DNA of 5,025 nt, from positions 1 through 5,025 of the forward strand of contig CANESA010000053.1 of assembly GCA_947440735.1 (NCBI GenBank). Reading direction: 5' to 3'. Positions 1-5,025 of this stretch are shown piece after piece (the first letter of the stretch is position 1; each line of letters starts with the position of its first letter). Source of the DNA: Candidatus Nanopelagicaceae bacterium (GTDB taxonomy: Bacteria > Actinomycetota > Actinomycetes > Nanopelagicales > Nanopelagicaceae). A program made the position numbers and the translations under genes. The notes under the pieces were generated by a model. It saw only the letters and a program-made list of their open reading frames with translations, made no database searches and was not told where the DNA came from.

Positions 1-1
1 C

Positions 2-37
2 GGAGGTTCTTGTGCCTGCGGTGATTCTTTTAACTAA
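2..37 (+). CDS. erpA: C-terminal end of an A-type Fe-S carrier (HesB/ErpA family), partial
   Basis: Only the last 11 codons and the TAA stop (35-37) are present; the gene enters from the left edge. The translated tail is GGSCACGDSFN. It ends with the Cys-x-Cys-Gly-x-Ser-Phe pattern that closes HesB/IscA/ErpA proteins, whose two C-terminal cysteines bind the Fe-S cluster or iron together with one upstream Cys that is not visible here. These small proteins deliver Fe-S clusters to apo-enzymes. Family knowledge supports the context: in mycobacteria a HesB-like gene lies close to adoK and ctaC. The middle residue of the motif is Ala instead of the commoner Gly, which should not affect the ligands. 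The call rests on a very short stretch plus gene order, and the choice of erpA over another A-type carrier is an inference. Confidence 0.7.
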   Translation, partial: GGSCACGDSFN

Positions 38-63
38 TCGCCACATTTACTTCTAGTTACTTG

Positions 64-69
64 TAGATT
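64..69 (+). promoter_or_regulatory. Putative -10 element (TAGATT) of a leaderless adoK promoter
   Basis: TAGATT fits the actinobacterial TANNNT -10 consensus and ends 8 bases before the adoK ATG. This places the expected transcription start at or within a base or two of the start codon. No purine-rich Shine-Dalgarno sequence occurs in the 20 bases before the ATG (they are mainly pyrimidine-rich: TCTCGCCCT). No convincing -35 box is visible. The same arrangement recurs at two other gene starts in this window. Confidence 0.5.
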
Positions 70-77
70 CTCGCCCT

Positions 78-1052
78 ATGAAGATAGGTGTCGCAGGTTC
101 GGTCGGTCGCGACCACATCATGACTTTCCCGGGTAAGTTTTCAGATTCTGTCGTCGTGGGTTCGCTCGAAAAAATTTCTCTATCGTTCTTAGTCGACGGT
201 TTGGAAGTTCGCCGCGGTGGATGTGCGGCCAATATCTGTTTCGGCCTTGGTGTTCTGGGGCATAAGCCACTTCTCATTGCTGCAGTTGGAAAAGATTGGC
301 CAGATTACAACGCCTGGCTTACGCGTCACGGCGTTGATACTTCTCACGCTCTCGTCTCCACTTCTCAATTCACCGCGCTCTTTACTGTTACGACTGACTC
401 TGAACTTAATCAATTCGCATCCTTCTTTCCTGGCGCAATGTCGGAGGCGCGAGATATTGAGCTTCAGCCCATCATCGATAAAGAAGGCAATCTCGATCTT
501 CTTGTAATTTCACCAGATGATCCGGCGGCAATGTTGCGTCATACACAGGTTGCTCTATCACAAGGCATTCCGGTTTTAGCCGATCCATCACAGCAGATGG
601 CCCGTTTATCAGGGGATGAAATTAAAGCTCTTATTGATGGGGCTACATACCTTTTCCTCAATGAATATGAGTTAGCACTTGCGATTCAAAAGACCGGTTG
701 GAGCGATGACGAAATTCTCGACCGAGTGAAGTATCGAGTTGTCACTTTAGGCTCTGCCGGTTCTCGCGTTGACGGACGAGGCACTGCGACAATCACGGTG
801 ACATGCCCTCAAGAAAAAGCGAAGGTTGATCCGACCGGTGTCGGCGATTCATTTAGAAGTGGTTTTGTAGCAGGGCTTGCATGGGGTCTTTCCCATGAAC
901 GCTGCGCTCAGTTGGGCTCACTTATTGCAACCTATGTCATCGAGACGATGGGCACGCAGGAGTACAGCTTTACTCCAAGTGAATTCCTCGATCGTTTCGA
1001 ATTGGCATATGGCGCTGAAGCACGATCAGAAGTTGCGGCACACTTCCACTAA
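78..1052 (+). CDS. adoK: Adenosine kinase-like PfkB family sugar kinase
   Basis: A 324-residue cytoplasmic kinase of the PfkB/ribokinase family, expected to phosphorylate adenosine to AMP with ATP (purine salvage). The C-terminal signature DPTGVGDSF (residues 251-259) holds the anion-hole glycines and the catalytic base Asp257. The N-terminal substrate region has Ser8, Asp12, Ser36, the Gly47-Gly48 pair and Asn52. Recalled against Mycobacterium tuberculosis AdoK (Rv2202c, also 324 residues), the nucleoside-contact residues Phe102, Phe116, Gln172, Gln173, Arg176 and Asn195 appear at the same positions, and segments such as SLSFLVD, FPGAMSEAR and DPSQQ-ARLSG look nearly identical. This favours adenosine kinase over a generic sugar kinase, although some relatives are named CbhK or carbohydrate kinase. 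The ATG at 78 gives the same N-terminus as AdoK and follows a TANNNT element. The last 27 bases overlap the end of the convergent NifS-like gene. Confidence 0.9.
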   Translation: MKIGVAGSVGRDHIMTFPGKFSDSVVVGSLEKISLSFLVDGLEVRRGGCAANICFGLGVLGHKPLLIAAVGKDWPDYNAWLTRHGVDTSHALVSTSQFTALFTVTTDSELNQFASFFPGAMSEARDIELQPIIDKEGNLDLLVISPDDPAAMLRHTQVALSQGIPVLADPSQQMARLSGDEIKALIDGATYLFLNEYELALAIQKTGWSDDEILDRVKYRVVTLGSAGSRVDGRGTATITVTCPQEKAKVDPTGVGDSFRSGFVAGLAWGLSHERCAQLGSLIATYVIETMGTQEYSFTPSEFLDRFELAYGAEARSEVAAHFH

Positions 1053-2072
1053 AGCCTTCACGAGTGCATCAATATCTGCCTCAGTGTGATTGTCGCGCAG
1101 CGTTAATCTTAAGGATCCTTCTGTTGGCAATCCCATCGCAGCCAGTACGTGACTGGGGGTTAAATCTGCTGGCGAACAGGCAGATCCAGCATCGACAGAA
1201 ATCGCATTCGCCTCTAGCTCTCGGACAAGCATTTCGCTAATGGTTCCTGGAATCACAATAGTTTGATAGTTCGGAATTGTTTTTGAAGTTTCACCGACAG
1301 CAATGGCCGCAGGAATTGATTCAGAAATTTGAGTTCTTAGATAACGGTTGAGAGAAGAAATCTTTGCTGAGTCTTCTTTGAAATTTTCAAGAGCAACTGC
1401 TGCACCGAGTAAGAGCGGAAGTGAGTATCCACCAGGAGTTCTAATGGGTGCGATGTGAGGTAGGGGATATCGCCACTGTTGAGGGTTCGCAATTGCCATG
1501 ATTGATAATCCAGCAGGACCTTCCCATGTATGTGCCGAGAAGATTGCTCCATCCCAGTCTTCACCCAATGGAATGCGCGGTCCTGAGTAAGTGGCATCGA
1601 GAACGACCATCTCTGCCTTCGCTTTTAACGTTTGGATATCTTGCACAACCCCTGTCTCGCCATTGACGATCTGTAGAGTCAGAAGTGAGTCGGCAGGAAT
1701 TGTCTCGGTGTTCAGGTATCCATTGCTATCTACGGGGATGATCGAGTGTTTTTCGTGAGTACGAGTAAATGCACGGATCTTTCCTCGATCAATTGCACCC
1801 ACTGCTAAGTGGCGACTAGGTTTTAAAAATCCTGCAATGCAGAGATAGGTTGCTAATTCTGATTCGCCAACAATCTCCATCTGATCCACTCGGATACCCA
1901 ATCCAGATGCGAGGGCTTCCAAGGCGTGGTTCTGAAGGATTTTTGCTCTCTGCGAAGCTTGGGAAACTTTCTTAGGATCGGCCCAACCGGCCTCAAAGGC
2001 AGCATTTATAGCCGTCGAGACGATCTCCGATAGCGGAGTCTCCGAAGTAAAATTACCTGTGACAGGAACCAC
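1026..2072 (-). CDS. NifS-like class V aminotransferase-fold protein lacking the PLP lysine (cysteine desulfurase pseudoenzyme?)
   Basis: A 348-residue homologue of cysteine desulfurases (PLP enzymes that take sulfur from cysteine). Family marks seen: GWADP (29-33) and the following helix as in actinobacterial NifS-like proteins; Asp159-Ala160, the usual pyridine-nitrogen Asp; SAH (179-181) before the cofactor lysine position; GSACSP (296-301) with the active-site Cys299 on its loop; PSHVLAAMG (306-314); and a C-terminal LRLTLRDNHTEADID. The residue after His181 is Thr182 (codon ACA, 1527-1529) where PLP enzymes of this fold have the Schiff-base Lys. The Gly-Gly-Thr-Glu phosphate loop is replaced (around 67-74), the PLP-stacking His probably by Arg96, and the Gln of Asp-Ala-x-Gln is lost. 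The frame is intact, so this is a diverged or repurposed protein and not an obvious pseudogene. The start is GTG: an in-frame TAG lies directly before it, and a TANNNT element 7 bases upstream supports it. It is divergent from ctaC and overlaps adoK tail to tail. Family membership is firm; the function is unknown. Confidence 0.85.
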   Translation of the reverse strand: MVPVTGNFTSETPLSEIVSTAINAAFEAGWADPKKVSQASQRAKILQNHALEALASGLGIRVDQMEIVGESELATYLCIAGFLKPSRHLAVGAIDRGKIRAFTRTHEKHSIIPVDSNGYLNTETIPADSLLTLQIVNGETGVVQDIQTLKAKAEMVVLDATYSGPRIPLGEDWDGAIFSAHTWEGPAGLSIMAIANPQQWRYPLPHIAPIRTPGGYSLPLLLGAAVALENFKEDSAKISSLNRYLRTQISESIPAAIAVGETSKTIPNYQTIVIPGTISEMLVRELEANAISVDAGSACSPADLTPSHVLAAMGLPTEGSLRLTLRDNHTEADIDALVKALVEVCRNF

Positions 2073-2079
2073 CTAGCCA

Positions 2080-2085
2080 AGGCTA
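2080..2085 (-). promoter_or_regulatory. Putative -10 element (TAGCCT) for the NifS-like gene
   Basis: Read on the minus strand, TAGCCT (TANNNT type) ends 7 bases before the GTG start at 2072, and the intervening TGGCTAG has no Shine-Dalgarno sequence. Transcription would start at or next to the GTG, giving a leaderless message. It sits in the 58-bp divergent spacer shared with the ctaC promoter, so the two promoters are back to back. No clear -35 element was found. Confidence 0.45.
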
Positions 2086-2118
2086 CTAGCACCGGCTCCC
2101 AACTTCTCTTCCAGCCTC

Positions 2119-2124
2119 TATCCT
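2119..2124 (+). promoter_or_regulatory. Putative -10 element (TATCCT) of the ctaCDF operon
   Basis: TATCCT matches TANNNT and ends 6 bases before the ctaC ATG. The bases between (TGCCCT) contain no ribosome-binding purines, so ctaC is probably read from a leaderless transcript starting at the ATG. The same CCCTATG context occurs at the adoK start. No operator or inverted repeat stands out in the short divergent spacer (2073-2130). Confidence 0.5.
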
Positions 2125-2130
2125 TGCCCT

Positions 2131-2889
2131 ATGTCGCTTCCAACGAGAAAATCGCGCGCATTGCGCCTCGGGCTGGTCATTGCACCGATGGTTCTGGCTC
2201 TGAGCGGTTGCTCAAAAGTTTCTAGCCTTGGTTTCCCAGAAGGTGCTTCGAGCATTAATGATATTTCGCTCTCGCTCTGGCAAGGCGCTTGGATCGCCGG
2301 TGGTGTCGTTGGAGTAATCACTTTAGTTTTGATTTTGTGGCCAGCTGTATTCCACCGCGCAAAGGCATCTCAAGGTGAGTTTCCTAAGCAGACTCAGTAC
2401 AACGTTCCAGTTGAGATCGTGTACACAGTTATTCCATTCATCATTATTGCGGTGATGTTCTATTTCACCGCGGTTAAACAGAGCGAGATTACTGAAAAAT
2501 CTCCCGCTGTTGCCCACGAGATCACGGTTAATGCATTTCAGTGGTCATGGCAATTTGGATACCCAGAGGCGGGGGAGAAGGCGGTCGTAACGGGCACACC
2601 TGAGAAGCCACCCACACTCGTAGTTCCTGTTGGAGAACGCGTTCGCTACATAATTACTGCAAGTGATGTTGTGCATGGATTCTGGATTCCTGCATTTATG
2701 ATTCAGATTCAGAATCTTCCTGGCGTAACAAATAATCTTGAATTCACTGCAAATAAAATCGGTGAATTTCCGGGGCGCTGCAACATTCTCTGTGGTCGAA
2801 GCCATTCACAGATGTTATTTACGGTAAAAGTTGTTTCCCAAGCTGATTATGAGAAGTACCTAGAGACCTTGAAGGCGAGTACAGCATGA
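2131..2889 (+). CDS. ctaC: Cytochrome c oxidase subunit II (CuA subunit, lipoprotein)
   Basis: A 252-residue subunit II of the aa3-type terminal oxidase, which takes electrons through the binuclear CuA centre on the outer face of the membrane. The N-terminus is a lipoprotein signal: basic residues, a hydrophobic stretch and the lipobox LSGC with Cys27 as the likely lipidated residue. Two transmembrane helices follow (about 51-71 and 95-115), with Glu95 at the position of the K-channel entrance Glu. The aromatic QWSW (137-140) precedes the cupredoxin domain. CuA ligands are present: His182, Cys217, Cys221, His225 and Met228. Odd: the loop reads Cys-Asn-Ile-Leu-Cys, so the usual Glu (backbone CuA ligand and side-chain Mg2+ ligand) is Ile219. 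The conserved Lys, Asp and Arg of the VKxDxxPGR-type segment are Gln192, Gln194 and Val199. It is shorter than mycobacterial CtaC, which is well over 300 residues. Its stop overlaps the ctaD start (ATGA). The ATG gives an ideal signal peptide. Confidence 0.95.
   Translation: MSLPTRKSRALRLGLVIAPMVLALSGCSKVSSLGFPEGASSINDISLSLWQGAWIAGGVVGVITLVLILWPAVFHRAKASQGEFPKQTQYNVPVEIVYTVIPFIIIAVMFYFTAVKQSEITEKSPAVAHEITVNAFQWSWQFGYPEAGEKAVVTGTPEKPPTLVVPVGERVRYIITASDVVHGFWIPAFMIQIQNLPGVTNNLEFTANKIGEFPGRCNILCGRSHSQMLFTVKVVSQADYEKYLETLKASTA
2871..2875 (+). promoter_or_regulatory. Ribosome-binding site for ctaD inside ctaC
   Basis: GAAGG lies 10 bases before the ctaD ATG, within the last codons of ctaC. Together with the 4-base ATGA stop-start overlap it suggests translational coupling. 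Unlike the first gene of the operon, ctaD has a Shine-Dalgarno sequence. Confidence 0.5.
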
Positions 2890-4541
2890 CAACGTATGCA
2901 GAGCGTCCAACGATCGCCGCAGCTCCGGGTGTAGCTCCAGCAGCTAAAGGTAAGAACTTTGTTAAGTGGGTAACTTCAACAGACCATAAAACAATCGGGT
3001 ATCTCTACCTCATGACCTCATTTGCTTGGTTCCTCATCGCTGGAGTCCTAGCCCTCATTCTCCGTCTTGAGCTCACACGCCCTGGTATGCAGTTCATATC
3101 TAACGAGCAGTACAACCAAGTATTTACAATGCACGGCACGATTATGTTGCTGATGTTTGCAACGCCTCTCTTTGTGGGTTTTGCGAATGTGATTATGCCG
3201 TTACAGATCGGCGCAGCAGATGTGGCATTCCCGCGTTTAAATATGTTGTCATACTGGCTCTTTCTCTTTGGCAGCATCATGGCTTTTTCCGGATTCCTTG
3301 CTCCCGGCGGAGCAGCATCCTTTGGTTGGACCGCCTACGCACCTCTAGCTAACTCGACCTACTCACCGGGAATCGGTGGAGATCTATGGGTTGTTGGTCT
3401 TGCAATCAGTGGTCTCGGAACAATTCTCGGTGGCGTTAACTTCATTACAACAATCTTTACGATGCGCGCACCCGGTATGACGATGTTCCGCATGTCAATC
3501 TTCTCTTGGAACGTATTGCTTACTTCGATCCTTGTACTGCTCGCATTTCCCCCACTTGCTGCGGCGCTCCTTGCCCTGGAGTCAGACCGTATTTATGGTT
3601 CGCATATTTTTGATCCGGCCAATGGTGGAGCGATGCTCTGGCAGCACCTCTTCTGGTTCTTTGGCCATCCAGAGGTGTATATCTTGGCGCTGCCATTCTT
3701 CGGAATTGCAACTGAAATTTTACCGGTCTTTAGCCGCAAACCAATCTTCGGTTATAAAGGTTTGATTGCAGCAACGATTGCAATCTCAGCACTCTCTGTC
3801 GCAGTCTGGGCCCACCACATGTTCGCCAGTGGTCAGGTTCTCTTGCCCTTCTTCTCATTTATGACATTTTTAATTGGTGTACCAACAGGTGTGAAGTTCT
3901 TCAACTGGATCGGCACAATGTGGCGAGGTCATGTCACCTTTGAAACGCCAATGCTCTGGGTCATGGGCTTCCTTGTCACCTTCCTCTTTGGTGGAATTAC
4001 AGGAATCATCTTGGCTTCACCACCACTTGATTTTGCTGTATCTGCTTCCTACTTCGTCGTTGCACATTTCCATTACGTTCTCTTCGGAACTGTGGTCTTT
4101 ACGATGTTTGCAGGCTTCTATTTCTGGTGGCCAAAGATGACAGGCAGGATGCTTAATGAGCGCCTTGGAAAGATTCACTTCTGGACTCTCTTCTTTGGTT
4201 TCCACATCACATTCTTGATTCAACACTGGCTCGGCATTAAGGGATTCCCACGACGTTACGCTGATTACCTAGCAACAGATGGATTCACAGGCATGAATAT
4301 GATTTCAACGGTTGGATCATTCTTATTAGCCCTTTCTATGATTCCATTTGCTATCAACGTGTGGATTACTCGCAAGAGTCCAAAGGTTGAGGTAGATGAC
4401 CCGTGGGGCTATGGCTCATCACTTGAATGGGCAACTTCATGTCCACCACCAAGACATAACTTCTTGACGATGCCACGCATTCGATCTGAGCGCCCAGCAT
4501 TTGATCTTCATCATCCGCACATCAAGACTGAGGGCCACTAA
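2886..4541 (+). CDS. ctaD: Cytochrome c oxidase subunit I (heme a, heme a3-CuB)
   Basis: A 551-residue, twelve-helix catalytic subunit that reduces O2 to water and pumps protons. Heme a ligands are His83 (in MHGT) and His396; the heme a3 ligand is His394 (VVAHFHYV). CuB ligands are His261, His310 and His311, with Tyr265 for the His-Tyr cross-link and Glu263 in GHPEVY. The D channel is intact (Asp112, Asn101, Asn119) and so is the K channel (Thr334, Lys337), as expected of an A-type proton-pumping oxidase. Arg456-Arg457 at the heme propionates are kept. The C-terminal [20 protein letters not shown] and RSERPAF segments are typical of Actinobacteria. Odd: the motif before VVAHFHYV, normally Leu-Asp-Phe-x-Val-His-Asp-Thr-Tyr, reads [10 protein letters not shown]. 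Both Mg2+ ligands (His-Asp) are therefore Ser386-Ala387, matching the loss of the partner Glu in CtaC. Asp382 is kept. The start overlaps the ctaC stop by four bases. Confidence 0.97.
   Translation: MTTYAERPTIAAAPGVAPAAKGKNFVKWVTSTDHKTIGYLYLMTSFAWFLIAGVLALILRLELTRPGMQFISNEQYNQVFTMHGTIMLLMFATPLFVGFANVIMPLQIGAADVAFPRLNMLSYWLFLFGSIMAFSGFLAPGGAASFGWTAYAPLANSTYSPGIGGDLWVVGLAISGLGTILGGVNFITTIFTMRAPGMTMFRMSIFSWNVLLTSILVLLAFPPLAAALLALESDRIYGSHIFDPANGGAMLWQHLFWFFGHPEVYILALPFFGIATEILPVFSRKPIFGYKGLIAATIAISALSVAVWAHHMFASGQVLLPFFSFMTFLIGVPTGVKFFNWIGTMWRGHVTFETPMLWVMGFLVTFLFGGITGIILASPPLDFAVSASYFVVAHFHYVLFGTVVFTMFAGFYFWWPKMTGRMLNERLGKIHFWTLFFGFHITFLIQHWLGIKGFPRRYADYLATDGFTGMNMISTVGSFLLALSMIPFAINVWITRKSPKVEVDDPWGYGSSLEWATSCPPPRHNFLTMPRIRSERPAFDLHHPHIKTEGH
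4530..4534 (+). promoter_or_regulatory. Ribosome-binding site for ctaF
   Basis: GAGGG ends 9 bases before the ctaF ATG at 4544 and lies inside the last codons of ctaD. It supports this start and coupled translation across the 2-base gap between the two genes. Confidence 0.55.
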
Positions 4542-4543
4542 GC

Positions 4544-4960
4544 ATGAAGGTTAATTGGCAACTCTTTGTTGGCTTGAGTGTCTTCTATGTGATCATGACA
4601 GTTGTTTATTGGTATGTCGGCGGGGAAGCAGTGGGAATCACTGGAATGCTCCTAGCAGCATGCCTTGCTGGAATGGTCGGTTTCTATTTGTGGTTCACAC
4701 AGAAGCGAATCGGTAGCGTGATGCCAGCAGATAATCTGACTGCAGAGATTGCGGATGGCGCCGGAGAGCTTGGTTTCTACAGCCCTCACTCATGGTGGCC
4801 ACTTCCTGTTGCAGCTAGCGCAATTGCGATGGGCTTCGGCCTGATCATTGGATGGTGGCTCACAGTTATCGCACTCGTTGCTTTGGTTATTAGCGTCATC
4901 GGATGGGTTACTGAATATGAGAAGCCAGTCGATGACCCTTCTATGAGTGTTCATCACTAA
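4544..4960 (+). CDS. ctaF: Cytochrome c oxidase subunit IV, actinobacterial type
   Basis: A 138-residue small membrane subunit found in actinobacterial aa3 oxidases, where it packs against the catalytic core in the bcc-aa3 supercomplex. Four hydrophobic segments are visible: about 7-25, 30-52, 86-104 and 106-122. The family signature lies in the cytoplasmic or peripheral loop between the second and third helices: EIADGAGELGFYSPHSWWPL at 68-87. YLWF followed by basic residues (48-55) and the late GWVTEYEKP (120-128) are also typical. The length is normal for the family. The ATG lies 2 bases after the ctaD stop and has a GAGGG ribosome-binding site, so it is the third gene of one operon. The C-terminal tail is short and ends in His-His. 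Its exact role is known only structurally in the family; it carries no redox cofactor. Confidence 0.93.
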   Translation: MKVNWQLFVGLSVFYVIMTVVYWYVGGEAVGITGMLLAACLAGMVGFYLWFTQKRIGSVMPADNLTAEIADGAGELGFYSPHSWWPLPVAASAIAMGFGLIIGWWLTVIALVALVISVIGWVTEYEKPVDDPSMSVHH

Positions 4961-4966
4961 AGAGGG
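4961..4966 (+). promoter_or_regulatory. Ribosome-binding site for the gene starting at 4972
   Basis: AGAGGG immediately follows the ctaF stop and ends 5 bases before ATG 4972. It is the main reason to accept the last reading frame as a real gene and suggests that this gene is cotranscribed with ctaF. Confidence 0.5.
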
Positions 4967-4971
4967 CAACC

Positions 4972-5025
4972 ATGCAGGTGCGCGCAGAGATTCTCACAGT
5001 AGATTTTCCGGATACAGCAGCGGCC
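4972..5025 (+). CDS. N-terminal fragment of an unidentified protein, truncated by the window end
   Basis: Eighteen codons are open to the right edge (MQVRAEILTVDFPDTAAA). The ATG lies 11 bases after the ctaF stop and follows an AGAGGG ribosome-binding site, so it is probably a fourth gene on the ctaCDF transcript. The visible residues show no signal peptide or membrane segment and resemble a soluble protein beginning with a beta strand. I do not recognise the family from so few residues. It does not look like the start of CtaE or of a bcc subunit. A start at GTG 4978 is possible but has worse spacing. Confidence 0.5.
   Translation, partial: MQVRAEILTVDFPDTAAA

Noticed and set aside
31..59. 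Inverted repeat TAACTA (31-36) and TAGTTA (54-59) between the ErpA-like end and adoK, a possible terminator or operator.
   Set aside because: Only six A/T-rich base pairs with a 17-base loop and no T-run after it; easily due to chance.
1111..1120. Perfect palindrome AAGGATCCTT near the 3' end of the NifS-like gene.
   Set aside because: It lies in conserved coding sequence (the LRLTL segment), has no loop or T-tract, and ten-base palindromes of this kind are expected by chance.
1026..2072. NifS-like gene as a degraded pseudogene.
   Set aside because: The 348-codon frame is unbroken, C-terminal motifs and the Cys loop are well kept, and a promoter-like element sits at its start. A pseudoenzyme fits better than a pseudogene.
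3532..3765. Several other open frames of 60-96 codons inside adoK, ctaC and ctaD on both strands, such as this 77-codon one.
   Set aside because: They lie inside strongly conserved genes in other frames, have no ribosome-binding sites of note and show no recognisable protein features.
1..5025. Mobile element, CRISPR array, tRNA/rRNA gene or phage genes.
   Set aside because: No terminal repeats, transposase motifs, spaced direct repeats or structured RNA signatures were seen; almost every base is in a housekeeping-type gene.

Overview
The window looks like chromosomal DNA from a moderate-GC actinobacterium. The evidence is the actinobacteria-type cytochrome c oxidase set: a lipoprotein-like CtaC, a CtaD with the actinobacterial C-terminal tail, and the four-helix CtaF found only in that phylum. 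They lie beside an adenosine kinase gene that closely resembles mycobacterial AdoK. The non-high GC, very tight packing and apparently leaderless genes would fit a streamlined freshwater lineage such as the Nanopelagicales (acI). That placement is an inference.

Layout: bases 2-37 hold the last codons of an A-type Fe-S carrier (HesB/ErpA family), recognised by its terminal Cys-x-Cys-Gly-x-Ser-Phe motif. A 40-base gap leads to adoK (78-1052, +), a PfkB-family kinase. Its 3' end overlaps by 27 bp the 3' end of a minus-strand gene (1026-2072) for a NifS-like class V aminotransferase-fold protein. A 58-bp divergent spacer (2073-2130) separates that gene from the ctaC-ctaD-ctaF operon (2131-4960, +). 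A further gene starts at 4972 and runs off the window.

How the genes work together: CtaC and CtaD form the catalytic core of the aa3-type terminal oxidase, with CuA in CtaC and heme a plus heme a3-CuB in CtaD. CtaF is the small accessory subunit. CtaE and the cytochrome bcc genes are not in the window. The neighbouring ErpA-like and NifS-like genes suggest an old association between Fe-S/sulfur handling and the oxidase locus.

Two points stand out. First, the residues that build the non-redox Mg2+/Mn2+ site at the CtaC/CtaD interface are replaced in both subunits (His-Asp to Ser-Ala in CtaD, Glu to Ile in the CtaC CuA loop), and nearby charged residues of CtaC are neutral. Redox-centre ligands and the key D- and K-channel residues are kept. 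Second, the NifS-like protein keeps the active-site Cys loop but has Thr where the PLP-binding Lys should be, along with other changed cofactor contacts. It therefore looks like a pseudoenzyme in an intact reading frame. In addition, all three genes that begin a transcription unit have a TANNNT element 6-8 bases before the start codon and no Shine-Dalgarno sequence, which points to leaderless mRNAs.
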